A stretch of DNA of 64,000 bases from Arthrobacter sp. M2012083 (GCF_000281065.1 NZ_AKKK01000010.1:34135-98134); one strand, 5' to 3'; shown: positions 36,487 through 44,403, counted from the stretch's first letter. Notes: a model not told the origin generated them from the letters alone. Numbers and translations: made by a program.

Positions 36487-38037
36487 ATGGCACGCCTATC
36501 CAATCAAGAAGGTCTGGCTGACTGGTTGCCGGGCCGCTTGGCCGAGGAACGCCCTGTTGTGACGGTCATCGGCGACTCCATCCTTGACGGCTGGTGGGAT
36601 GGAACCATTGAGCGGTTCTGCCGCGAAGCCCCAGCCCCAGTGGTCCAAGTCCAGCGCCGGGACTTTGCCCCGGGGGGTGCCGCCAACACGGCGATGAACC
36701 TCGCCGCGATGGGGGCGGAAGTTCGTTTCGTTTCACTGGTGGGAGAGGACCCCGGCGGCCAGACGCTCCTTGGCCAGCTCAGGTCGGCAGGAGTGGACGT
36801 GTCACACGTCGTCTCCCATACCCACATGACCACCACCACCAAATTCCGCGTAAGCAGCGGCGGGCAGGTGATGCTTCGCCTGGACGATGCCGCCGAAGAG
36901 GTACCCGAGGATGGCCTACGGCAGATGGCCGCCGCCATCCCTCAAGCACTCACCGGCTCGTCAGCCGTGGTCCTTTGTGACTACGGGGCCGGCGCCTTGG
37001 AAGGTGCCGTCCGGGAGGCAATATTCGAAAATCTGGGACCGCGAGGTGAGGGCTTGGAAGCCGGCTCCGCCAATGCACCACAGGACACCTTGGTGGTCGT
37101 GGATGCCCACTATCCAGGACGCTGGGCCCAACTCAAGCCGAACCTCGCTACCCCGAATGCGCAGGAAGCGGCCAGGTTGCTTGGGACCGAGTTGCCCGGT
37201 GGCGCCGCCAGGTGCCCGTTCGTGGAAGCCCACGCGGACCAGCTCCTTCGCGCCTCAGGTGCGGCCGCCGTCGTCGTGACTTTGGACCGGGAAGGAACCC
37301 TGACGATCCGGCCCGACGGCGACTCCCCCAAACCGGCAACCCACCGGACGTGGGCGCGGCCCCAAGCGGAAAAGCAGGCCTCAGGTGCCGGGGATACTTT
37401 CGTGGCTGCGTTGACCATTGCCCGTGCTGCGGGATTGCCGCTGACCACCAGCGTGGACCTGGCTCAGGCGGCCGCGGACGTAGTAGTGCATCGGTCAGGT
37501 ACCTCCGTCTGCACCACTGACGAGCTGGCGAAGCACCTCGGGGGCTTTGCGGATACAGCACTGACGGACGCCGAGTTGGCCCGGCAAGTGGAGGAGCACC
37601 GCAGGGAGGGCAAGCGTATTGTGCTCACCAACGGATGCTTCGACGTCCTCCATCGCGGCCACACCCGATACCTCAATCAGGCCAAGCAACTGGGTGATGT
37701 GTTGGTGGTTGCCCTGAACAGCGATTCTTCGGTGCGCAAGCTCAAGGGCCCGGACCGACCGGTCAACCACGAGGCCGATCGTGCGGCAGTCATCGCCGCA
37801 TTGAGCTGCGTGGACCATGTAACCGTGTTTGATACCCCGACCCCCATTCCGCTCATCGAGCTCCTGCGGCCCGACGTCTATGCCAAAGGCGGCGATTACA
37901 CGCCGGAGATGCTCCAGGAAACCGAAGCCGTGGAACGTTGCGGCGGCACTGTGACCATCCTGGATTACGTGCCCGAGCACTCCACCACAGCGGTTCTGGA
38001 ACGCATCCGTTCCACGGGCGAAGCCCCGCAGGCCTGA
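36487..38037 (+). CDS. bifunctional heptose kinase / nucleotidyltransferase (HldE-like), copy 2
   Basis: This is a 516-residue second HldE-like fusion. The kinase half has VIGDSILDGWW, the GGAANTAMNLAAMGA glycine-rich motif and ASGAGDTFVAALTIA. The nucleotidyltransferase half has LTNGCFDVLHRGHTRYLNQA, split, then NSDSSVRKLKGPDRPVN and YAKGGDYTPEMLQ. It keeps all motifs of HldE, with a longer kinase part than copy 1. AGGAAG and similar sites precede the ATG at 36487, and GGAAGG is at the right spacing. The gene is followed after 10 bases by an epimerase-like gene. The two copies may act on different heptose stereoisomers or nucleotides. Confidence 0.88.
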   Translation: MARLSNQEGLADWLPGRLAEERPVVTVIGDSILDGWWDGTIERFCREAPAPVVQVQRRDFAPGGAANTAMNLAAMGAEVRFVSLVGEDPGGQTLLGQLRSAGVDVSHVVSHTHMTTTTKFRVSSGGQVMLRLDDAAEEVPEDGLRQMAAAIPQALTGSSAVVLCDYGAGALEGAVREAIFENLGPRGEGLEAGSANAPQDTLVVVDAHYPGRWAQLKPNLATPNAQEAARLLGTELPGGAARCPFVEAHADQLLRASGAAAVVVTLDREGTLTIRPDGDSPKPATHRTWARPQAEKQASGAGDTFVAALTIARAAGLPLTTSVDLAQAAADVVVHRSGTSVCTTDELAKHLGGFADTALTDAELARQVEEHRREGKRIVLTNGCFDVLHRGHTRYLNQAKQLGDVLVVALNSDSSVRKLKGPDRPVNHEADRAAVIAALSCVDHVTVFDTPTPIPLIELLRPDVYAKGGDYTPEMLQETEAVERCGGTVTILDYVPEHSTTAVLERIRSTGEAPQA

Positions 38038-38047
38038 GGAAGCAGCC

Positions 38048-39082
38048 ATGCGTATTGTGATCATCGGGGCAACAGGACACGGCGGCACGGAACTGCTGAA
38101 ACGGCTCCAGAGGGCACGCTCCGAAGAAGGCGCGGATCTGGAACTGGTGGGCGTCGTCCGACGGCAGCCGGACCAGGACGCCGCTCCGTATCACGGCGTG
38201 GAGTGGCACACCCTGGATATCAGCGCCACCGAGGATCAACCCGCGCTGGAAGCAGCTCTGGCGGGAGCCGATGCCGTGGTTCATCTGGCGTGGCTGATCC
38301 AAGAGAATCATGACCGGGAGATGCTGCGTAGGACCAACGTGGCGGGAACAGCCCATGTGTTGGCCGCCGCGCGCAAAGCCGGAGTGGGGCACGTCGTGTG
38401 CGCGTCATCTGTGGGGGCGTACTCCCCGGCTCCCAAGGACCAGCGGACCAAGGAAGATTGGCCGACGGATGGCATCCGCAGCTCGCACTACAGTGTGGAC
38501 AAGGCGGCACAGGAAAGGCTCTTGGACGGTTTCGCCAAGGAGAATCCGGACATAGTGGTGGCCCGGCTCCGCCCCGCGCTGATGTTCAGTGCAGGTGGCG
38601 GGAGCGAGGTTGGCCGCTACTTCCTGGGACGGGTCCTGCCGCGATTGGTTCCGCGTAAGCCCTGGCTGCCGTTGCTTGCCGTCCCTCAGGAGTTGGTGTT
38701 CCAAGCCGCCCACACGGCCGACGTCGCTGACGCCTACTGGCGTGTGCTGGAACGCAAGGCGGAAGGTGCTTTCAACATCGCCGCAGAGCCGGTCATAGAC
38801 CCCAACGCCTTGGCGTGGATTTTCAACGCCCGGCGGGTGATGCCGTTCCCGCTGCCGGTGCTGCGCGCCGTCGTCGAGGTTAGTTGGCGACTCCGTCTGC
38901 AGGTGACGGACGGCGGCTGGGTGGACATGGCCGCCAACGCGCCCATCATGGACACCGCCCGGGCGCATGCACTGTTGGGCTGGTCACCCAAGCATTCCTC
39001 GCTGGAGTCACTGGCCGAAATGCTGGACGGGATCGGTGCAGGCAGGGGCCGGAAGGGGTCCCCGCCGCTGAGACCGCGCTAG
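38048..39082 (+). CDS. NAD-dependent epimerase/dehydratase-family protein
   Basis: This is a 344-residue extended SDR. The Rossmann motif is IIGATGHGGTELL (about 4-16), and an ASSVGAYSP stretch with a downstream Y-S-V-D-K (YxxxK) forms the active site. Such proteins epimerise, reduce or dehydrate nucleotide sugars. Its N-terminal motif is not that of HldD (the L-glycero heptose epimerase), so it is uncertain whether it acts on the heptose made by its neighbours. It follows hldE copy 2 by 10 bases and is probably cotranscribed. Its stop lies 3 bases from the convergent FUSC gene. Confidence 0.8.
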   Translation: MRIVIIGATGHGGTELLKRLQRARSEEGADLELVGVVRRQPDQDAAPYHGVEWHTLDISATEDQPALEAALAGADAVVHLAWLIQENHDREMLRRTNVAGTAHVLAAARKAGVGHVVCASSVGAYSPAPKDQRTKEDWPTDGIRSSHYSVDKAAQERLLDGFAKENPDIVVARLRPALMFSAGGGSEVGRYFLGRVLPRLVPRKPWLPLLAVPQELVFQAAHTADVADAYWRVLERKAEGAFNIAAEPVIDPNALAWIFNARRVMPFPLPVLRAVVEVSWRLRLQVTDGGWVDMAANAPIMDTARAHALLGWSPKHSSLESLAEMLDGIGAGRGRKGSPPLRPR

Positions 39083-39085
39083 CCT

Positions 39086-40168
39086 CTACTCGGAGGACAA
39101 AACAACAGTCAGGATCCGGCGAAGGCTCATGGCCACCGATGCCGGAGCGTTGACCGGTGCTTGGTCAGCCGCGGCTTCGGCCACGGCATCGCTGAGGGCG
39201 TTGATGCTGTCCTTCGCCCTTGCCAGACGGTTGGCAAGCTCGCCGGACTCAGCGTCCCGCCAGTGATCGACCACCCCTGCCACAGATTCCAAGGCATCGG
39301 AAAGCGGACCGACCACGGCATCCGGAATGACCGTCCCGGCGCCCTCCTCCCAGATGGCGCTGGCCAGCACATCGGTGATGTCCTGGACATGGAAAGTGAG
39401 CCGCTCAAGGGTTCGCAGGCCAGCGAGGTCGCTGGGCAGGCGGGTCGCACGACGGCGGGACCTGGGGTTCGCTTTGGCACTCAGTTCAGCTTGATGGACC
39501 GCAGTCCGGACGCCGGCCGCTGTGAGCGAAAGGTCGTCGCTGCGGGTGGCCCATGCTTCGTGGTTGGGGGGCCACGACTCTTCCATGGCTCGAGCCATGT
39601 CTTTGAGCTGGCGGGACAATGCACCTTGGTGCCCCGCGATGGCCGGGTCGATGTCATCCAGGTGCAGGGGCGGGAAGACCAGCCAGTTCACCGCAAATCC
39701 AACAGTGACGCCCAAGGCCATTTGAAGGACGTAGGCAAAAGAGAACCCTTCGGCGTTGGAGTCGCCCAGCACCAGCACGAACAGTGCAGCCATGGGAATC
39801 CACTCAGAGGCAGTACCCAGCCGGGGAAGGCCGCCGATCAGCACGCCGAGTCCCACCACCAGGGCAACGGCCAGGGCAGTCGGGGCGGCCACGGTGGTGA
39901 TGGCAAAGGCCATGCCTATGCCCAAGACCAGTCCTGCCAGGCTTTGCAGCCCATGCTTGGCAGAATCCGCCACAGTGGGGTGCATGCTGACCAGGGCGCC
40001 CAGCGGAGCGTAGTAGGGGTAGGCGGCGGCAGACCCGGGCATGAACGGCGCCAGGTACCAAGCCAGTCCGGCTGCAAGTGCTGTTTTCGCAGCGAAGAGG
40101 AGGCGGTGGCGTGTGACGGTTTTTCGAAGCGCGGGAATCAGCCGTCGCCTGAGGGGCATGTGGCTCAT
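39086..40168 (-). CDS. FUSC-family integral membrane protein
   Basis: This is a 360-residue protein. Five or six membrane helices (about 20-170) include AKTALAAGLAWYLAPFMPG and GGLPRLGTASEWIPMAALFVLVLG, followed by a soluble helical C-terminal half. It matches the FUSC/aromatic-acid-exporter family (compare YccS, AaeB), in which transport of small organic compounds is assumed. I chose the ATG at 40168. A longer start at 40234 is possible, but the frame continues open only because of antisense codon bias. It converges on the epimerase-like gene and is divergent from the DUF3618 operon across a 183-base gap. Confidence 0.82.
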   Translation of the reverse strand: MSHMPLRRRLIPALRKTVTRHRLLFAAKTALAAGLAWYLAPFMPGSAAAYPYYAPLGALVSMHPTVADSAKHGLQSLAGLVLGIGMAFAITTVAAPTALAVALVVGLGVLIGGLPRLGTASEWIPMAALFVLVLGDSNAEGFSFAYVLQMALGVTVGFAVNWLVFPPLHLDDIDPAIAGHQGALSRQLKDMARAMEESWPPNHEAWATRSDDLSLTAAGVRTAVHQAELSAKANPRSRRRATRLPSDLAGLRTLERLTFHVQDITDVLASAIWEEGAGTVIPDAVVGPLSDALESVAGVVDHWRDAESGELANRLARAKDSINALSDAVAEAAADQAPVNAPASVAMSLRRILTVVLSSE

Positions 40169-40285
40169 CAGTCCAACGTTGGCAGGTATGTCTCCGCCTG
40201 TCGAGCGAAGAGGGCTCAAAGTGGGCCACGGCATCTTTTGGAATGTGGGGCGATTAGAACCCTGACAACCGGGTACACACCCATT

Positions 40286-40307
40286 GATAGTAACGATACT
40301 TACTATC
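40286..40307. promoter_or_regulatory. perfect 22-bp palindromic operator candidate
   Basis: GATAGTAA (40286-40293) and TTACTATC (40300-40307) are exact reverse complements around CGATAC. It lies 45 bases before the ATG of the gene at 40352, where a regulator of this three-gene operon and of the divergent FUSC gene would bind. A related half-site is at 26525. Confidence 0.6.
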
Positions 40308-40351
40308 CCGGCTGCTGTCCGCAGCCTGCCAACTGTGGAAAGAGAGCGATA

Positions 40352-41299
40352 ATGACTGAGAGCAAATCGCCGCAGGACGGAAGCTTCGCGGCGCCAACCA
40401 CCGGTGCCCATGCAGGCACCGAACCGTTCACGGGAAACTACTTGGACTCGGCCGATGTTGAGACCCAAACCGCTGGCACCACCGGAATCAGCGGAACCCC
40501 CGCTGGCTCGGGAACAGGTTCCGCCAGCTCCGGCAAGGTGGATACTGCCAAGGAAGAAGCTGCGGGGGTTGCAGGTGCAGTGGGCGATGCCGCCGGTGGA
40601 GTCGTGGACACCGCCAAGACCGAGGCCGGGCACGTGGCCCACGAAGTAAAGGTCAATGCCCGCCAACTGCTGACGCAGACCAAGGGTGAGCTGTCCGATC
40701 AGGCCCAGGCACAGCAGCAGCGAGTTGCCGAAGGTTTGCGGTCCATTTCCGACGAACTCTCCACCATGGCCAACTCGACTGAAAACGGTGGCGTTGCCAC
40801 GGACTTGGTCCAGCAGGCAGCCCAGCGCTCCTCCTCCGTTGCCCAGTGGTTGGAAGGCCGGGATCCCGGTTCGCTGCTGGATGAAGTCAAGGGCTTTGCA
40901 CGTCGTAAGCCTGGAACCTTCCTGCTCCTGGCAGCTGGAGCCGGTATCCTCGCCGGCCGTCTCGGCCGGGGCATGGCAGGAAATGCTTCTGACTCGACCT
41001 CCGCCAGCGGCACCCCAGCCACCACGGAGACTCCCAGGGCCGTTTACTACCCGACTCAGGGAGGCGCCGTAGCACCGCCGGCAGTGGACCTCCCCGGACC
41101 GACGGCAACCACCGCCGGATACGGTTCGGCCACCACCACCGGCGCGGCAACCACCGGCTACGACGCGGGTACCACGGGCGGCTATGACGGATCCACGCTC
41201 CCGTACCCGGAGACCGAGGCCGGCGGCGTCAAGGCCCAGGGCGACCCGCTCGCAGGACCGCTCGATCCCGATGACCCCCAGTATGGAGGTCACCGATGA
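40352..41299 (+). CDS. hypothetical envelope-associated protein, first gene of holin/DUF3618 operon
   Basis: This is a 315-residue protein. The N-terminal 60 residues are Thr/Ser/Gly rich, then comes a predicted amphipathic helical stretch (about 60-190, many Ala, Glu, Lys, Gln), one hydrophobic segment (FLLLAAGAGILAGRLGRGMAG, split; about 190-210) and a Tyr/Thr/Gly/Pro-rich tail. This resembles DUF883- or YtxH-like envelope proteins. Function is unknown. AAGAGAG precedes the ATG at 40352, and the stop overlaps the next start. The longer frame upstream is antisense to the FUSC gene and is not real. Confidence 0.78.
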   Translation: MTESKSPQDGSFAAPTTGAHAGTEPFTGNYLDSADVETQTAGTTGISGTPAGSGTGSASSGKVDTAKEEAAGVAGAVGDAAGGVVDTAKTEAGHVAHEVKVNARQLLTQTKGELSDQAQAQQQRVAEGLRSISDELSTMANSTENGGVATDLVQQAAQRSSSVAQWLEGRDPGSLLDEVKGFARRKPGTFLLLAAGAGILAGRLGRGMAGNASDSTSASGTPATTETPRAVYYPTQGGAVAPPAVDLPGPTATTAGYGSATTTGAATTGYDAGTTGGYDGSTLPYPETEAGGVKAQGDPLAGPLDPDDPQYGGHR

Positions 41300-41727
41300 G
41301 CAGTCCCGCCGATCTGCCTCCCACAGAAGCCCACGTCAAGGCGGAGACCCTCCCCCTCGGTGAGCTGCTGAGCGACCTGACGCGCGACGTTTCCACGTTG
41401 ATGCGCCAGGAAGTGGAGCTGGCCAAAGCGGAACTGAAGGAGTCCGCCACCAAGGCCGGCAAGGGCGCGGGAATGCTGGGCGGGGCTGCATACGCCGGCC
41501 ACATCACCGTGCTGTTCCTGTCCATCGCCCTTTGGTGGGCCTTGGGTCAACTTGTTGGCCTGGGATGGTCCGCTGTTATCGTCGCGGTCATTTGGGGCAT
41601 CGTCGCAGCAGTCTTGGCTGCAAAGGGCCGCAAGGAACTCAACGCCATTAAGGGCATGCCCCGGACCGCTGAGACGGTCAAAGAAATACCCCCCGCTTTG
41701 AAACCGAACACTGAGGAGACACGATGA
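41296..41727 (+). CDS. phage-holin-family (DUF1469) membrane protein
   Basis: This is a 143-residue protein. A soluble amphipathic segment with LSDLTRDVSTLMRQEVELAKAEL (split) precedes two membrane helices (about 55-78 and 82-104). The pattern is the actinobacterial holin 3-6 / DUF1469 family, which is chromosomal rather than phage-borne in this context. It is coupled by ATGA overlaps to the neighbours on both sides. It is probably an envelope-stress or membrane-remodelling factor rather than a true holin. Confidence 0.85.
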   Translation: MSSPADLPPTEAHVKAETLPLGELLSDLTRDVSTLMRQEVELAKAELKESATKAGKGAGMLGGAAYAGHITVLFLSIALWWALGQLVGLGWSAVIVAVIWGIVAAVLAAKGRKELNAIKGMPRTAETVKEIPPALKPNTEETR

Positions 41728-42320
41728 CGCAGAACCCCGACGCCCTGCGCGCCGATATCGAAGAAACTCGCCGGCGGCTCAGTACCAATGTTGATGCCGT
41801 GGCTGACAAGGTCACGCCCTCGCACATAGTCAATCGCAGGGTGGACAAGATCAAGACCGCTGTGTTCGGCGCCCGCGATGACGTTAATGATGCTGCTGGC
41901 AACGCTGCACACCGGGCCGGGGACGCTGTTTCCGGCGTGGCCAGCAACGTTTCCGGTGCCGTCTCAGACCTCGGCGATGCCCCGCAGGTGATCACGCGGA
42001 AGGCCCAAGGCAGCCCGATCGCCGCTGGCCTTATCGCCTTCGGCGCAGGCTTGCTGGTGTCCTCGCTCTTCCCGGCATCGGAGAAGGAGCGCGAAGCTGC
42101 CCAAGCCGTCAAGGAAGCAGCACAGCCCCTGACCGATGAACTCAGCCACGCTGCCCAGGAAGTCGCCGAGCACCTGCGCGAGCCCGCTCAGGACGCCATG
42201 CAGAACGTCAAGGATAGCGCCACGGAAGCCGCAGCCAACGTCAAGGACGAGGGCCAGGCTGCCGCAGCCGACGTCCAAGACCGCGCGCAGGCCGCCAAGG
42301 ACAACGTCAGCAACCAGTAA
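41724..42320 (+). CDS. DUF3618 domain protein
   Basis: This is a 198-residue protein. The N-terminal DUF3618 motif is PDALRADIEETRRRLS (residues 4-19) followed by NVDAVADKVTPSHIV. A hydrophobic segment (AAGLIAFGAGLLVSSLFP, about 92-109) comes next, and the C-terminal 80 residues are a long repetitive Ala/Lys/Asp/Gln-rich amphipathic helix, LEA-like in composition. Proteins of this type are often stress-induced. Function is unknown. It is the last gene of the operon and is followed 29 bases later by a 22-bp inverted repeat. Confidence 0.87.
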   Translation: MTQNPDALRADIEETRRRLSTNVDAVADKVTPSHIVNRRVDKIKTAVFGARDDVNDAAGNAAHRAGDAVSGVASNVSGAVSDLGDAPQVITRKAQGSPIAAGLIAFGAGLLVSSLFPASEKEREAAQAVKEAAQPLTDELSHAAQEVAEHLREPAQDAMQNVKDSATEAAANVKDEGQAAAADVQDRAQAAKDNVSNQ

Positions 42321-42349
42321 GCTTCCGCGCTGACCGAAAAACAAGTACG

Positions 42350-42425
42350 AGCAAACCCAACTAAGTAGCAGCAGAGGTCGTTGGGGCTCCCCAAGGGCCT
42401 CAACTGCTACTTAGTTGGGTTTGCT
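42350..42425. terminator. 22-bp perfect inverted repeat between convergent genes
   Basis: Bases 42350-42371 are perfectly complementary to 42404-42425; the arms read AGCAAACCCAACTAAG at the outer left and end in a CTGC/GCAG join. The 32-base loop contains a TTGGG/CCCAA stem. It lies between the DUF3618 gene and the convergent gene at 42442, so it may terminate both. Confidence 0.7.
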
Positions 42426-42441
42426 GTGCGCGAACCGGAGG

Positions 42442-43041
42442 TCAGCGCACTTCGAGGATCAGCTGCAGCAAGCGGGCCGCGGCTGGACGGGCGGCGTGCT
42501 CCTCTGCCCACTGCGCGCGTGCCAAGGCCTTGCTCACGGCCTGGGTAGTGATGCCGAGCTCCTGGGCCACGGCCTTTTGCTGGCCCCGGACACCCGGAGT
42601 GAGCAGATCCAGCACCCGCCACTCAGCCGTGCTCCGATGTTGCACGATGTGCCCAAGGAGGCGCAGTACGGCTTCCGCCTCTGAAGCCAAAGCTGTCAGG
42701 GGACCGTCAACGGCGATGGGGACCCTCTCCTTGCCATTGCGCAGCCGATCGACTGCCCGGCGGGCGTAAACGAGTCCATGCCCCGAGGCGTCCTTGACCA
42801 GGTTGGGCAGGGGCTCGTTGATGGGACCCACGCCGATTCCCACATACCACTGCCCGGAGCGGAGCGCGATCAACGCTGTCTCCACAGCTTGGTGGCTGCA
42901 TTCGACGATCCCCTGCACCTCATCCTCAACCGAACGGTCAAAGTCGAGCCGCGCGGGAATGTGCCGTAGGTCTTTGAGTAGCTGCGGCACAAGGTCGCCG
43001 TCACGGCGGCTGTCTCGTTGGTTGATGGTGAGAGTGAACAT
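42442..43041 (-). CDS. hypothetical protein with SatD-like and helix-turn-helix features
   Basis: This is a 199-residue cytoplasmic protein. The N-terminal two thirds (FTLTINQRDSRRDGD and YVGIGVGPINEPLP) resemble the SatD-type module of actinobacterial proteins, and the C-terminal part (about 155-195) carries a helix-turn-helix-like stretch with QKAVAQELGITTQAVSKALA. It is probably a DNA-binding regulator, but neither ligand nor target is known. It is separated by 58 bases from the hypothetical gene at 43100 and converges on the DUF3618 operon. Confidence 0.6.
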   Translation of the reverse strand: MFTLTINQRDSRRDGDLVPQLLKDLRHIPARLDFDRSVEDEVQGIVECSHQAVETALIALRSGQWYVGIGVGPINEPLPNLVKDASGHGLVYARRAVDRLRNGKERVPIAVDGPLTALASEAEAVLRLLGHIVQHRSTAEWRVLDLLTPGVRGQQKAVAQELGITTQAVSKALARAQWAEEHAARPAAARLLQLILEVR

Positions 43042-43099
43042 GGTTGATCACATGCTACCGGCTGGTAGCAGCTCTGCAAGGGCAAAATTTGGCTGCTGT

Positions 43100-43735
43100 T
43101 CAGTCAAGCGCCGTCCGTCCGGTGAGTACGACGGCGGGCAACGCACCTGATGTGGCGCGCACGGCATCGGCCATTCCTGCGTCACGCAGACTTTCCTGGA
43201 CTGCCAAGACCAAGGGCCGCGGATCCTCCGCGGAGGCGAAGACCCAGAAGATTTCCCGGGCTTGGAAAACCAGTGCATTTCGCCCACCGGCACCCAACGA
43301 AACCTTTTGGCGCGCCACCAATCGACGGTCGGGATCACTGCCGTCAGCCGTGGTCACCGCTTTGAGGCTCCCAGGTGCAATGTCCCTCCAAGGAATCACT
43401 ACCCGGTTGTGCTTTTGGGAGTACTTGGCCACCATGCCGTGGTCGAAGACCAGCAGTTTCCTGAAGCTTCCCAAGAGAGTCAGGGACCAGAGCACCAATC
43501 CGGTCAGGGCACTGGCGGTGACGAATAGTGCCGGGTCGCTGAAGTGTCCTGCCTCCCTCGTGGAGCGGATGGGGCTGACGAATTCGGCAATGGTCCCGAA
43601 GACGAAGCCCACTACCAGGCAGGGGATCAGCGCTTTCCAGAAGATCCTGCGTGAGGATGCGATATAACGAAGCTGGCCGAGTTCAGGCCCGAGCCTGCGC
43701 TCCACCCGGCGAACCAGCCAGTTACGGCCGCGCAT
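43100..43735 (-). CDS. hypothetical membrane protein (two helices plus soluble domain)
   Basis: This is a 211-residue protein with two predicted membrane helices (about 30-50 and 65-88) followed by a soluble beta-rich domain (about 92-200, with FRKLLVFDHGMVAKYSQKHN and VIPWRDIAPGSLKAV). The latter is similar in pattern to bacterial PH-like domains, but this is not certain. I chose the ATG at 43735, which overlaps the end of the RDD gene by 14 bases. Possible starts further inside are not excluded. It is the last gene of the WXG100 cassette; function is unknown. Confidence 0.6.
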   Translation of the reverse strand: MRGRNWLVRRVERRLGPELGQLRYIASSRRIFWKALIPCLVVGFVFGTIAEFVSPIRSTREAGHFSDPALFVTASALTGLVLWSLTLLGSFRKLLVFDHGMVAKYSQKHNRVVIPWRDIAPGSLKAVTTADGSDPDRRLVARQKVSLGAGGRNALVFQAREIFWVFASAEDPRPLVLAVQESLRDAGMADAVRATSGALPAVVLTGRTALD

Positions 43736-44357
43736 CCGGACGCTGGCCGTAGAGGTTGGGCATGTTCCGGCGCTCCGCTTCGGAGGCCTGTTCTGCGGCC
43801 ACCACTTTGGGATCCGGGACAGGCTGCTGGCCTTGGGCGATTCCCGAGCGCCGGTCAATAGCTGCAAACTTCGGATCCCAAGTGTCGTCTCCGCCGCCGC
43901 TTACGGCGGAGGCAATGAGCATCACGACGAAGAACGGGAAGAAAGACCAGCAGATGGCGCGCCAACCGCCCAACCATGCTCCCGCCGTCGTGCCGTTCTT
44001 GATCCGCACGGAGCGCATGCCGGCGGCTGCGTCGCCCACGCTGCCCACGGATCCCCAGATCATGCCGTAGGCGAACAGTCCCACGAACCACAGGACAACG
44101 TAGAGCGTCAGCCACAAACCGTCGTTATACCCGAGGGCAGAGCCGCTGTTCATCATGGATTCACGGACCACCGCAAGGATCACGGCCAGAACCATGTAGC
44201 CAACCAGGAACACCACCGCATCCAAGACGCGGCCCCAGAAGTGGGCACCTGCCGAGGCTTTGACGAAGTACGCGCCTGTTTCAGGGTGGCGGCGAACGGG
44301 GCGGCCGTTGACAGCGTCAAGCAGCCCGGTGAGGGTGGAGGACTTCGAAGTGCTCAT
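43722..44357 (-). CDS. RDD-family membrane protein
   Basis: This is a 211-residue membrane protein with the RDD-family arrangement. It has a soluble N-terminal 35 residues, three or four helices (about 42-65, 85-108, 125-155), and the conserved FWGRVLDAVVFLV (family Arg-x-x-Asp) and TAGAWLGGWRAI segments. Function of the family is unsettled; some members take part in ion transport or membrane-associated processes. A 46-base gap separates it from the gene at 44404 upstream, and its stop overlaps the downstream gene. It belongs to the WXG100 cassette. Confidence 0.82.
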   Translation of the reverse strand: MSTSKSSTLTGLLDAVNGRPVRRHPETGAYFVKASAGAHFWGRVLDAVVFLVGYMVLAVILAVVRESMMNSGSALGYNDGLWLTLYVVLWFVGLFAYGMIWGSVGSVGDAAAGMRSVRIKNGTTAGAWLGGWRAICWSFFPFFVVMLIASAVSGGGDDTWDPKFAAIDRRSGIAQGQQPVPDPKVVAAEQASEAERRNMPNLYGQRPDARP

Positions 44358-44403
44358 AAGGGGCTTTCAGCTCGACGGCGGTGTATGGCTTGAGTGGTTA
44401 GCG

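Noticed and set aside
27387..39082. Secondary-metabolite (aminoglycoside-type) cluster
   Set aside because: HldE and GmhA homologues also occur in hygromycin-type clusters, but no aminotransferase, resistance or tailoring genes are present, and several GT9 enzymes fit a glycan better.
39161..40351. Long plus-strand open frame of about 400 codons upstream of the 315-residue protein
   Set aside because: It is antisense to the FUSC gene and stays open because of high-G+C codon bias. The real start at 40352 has its own ribosome site, and the predicted protein upstream is low complexity.
41296..41727. Prophage remnant (holin)
   Set aside because: The holin-family protein sits in a conserved chromosomal trio. 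No integrase, portal, terminase or lysin gene is nearby.
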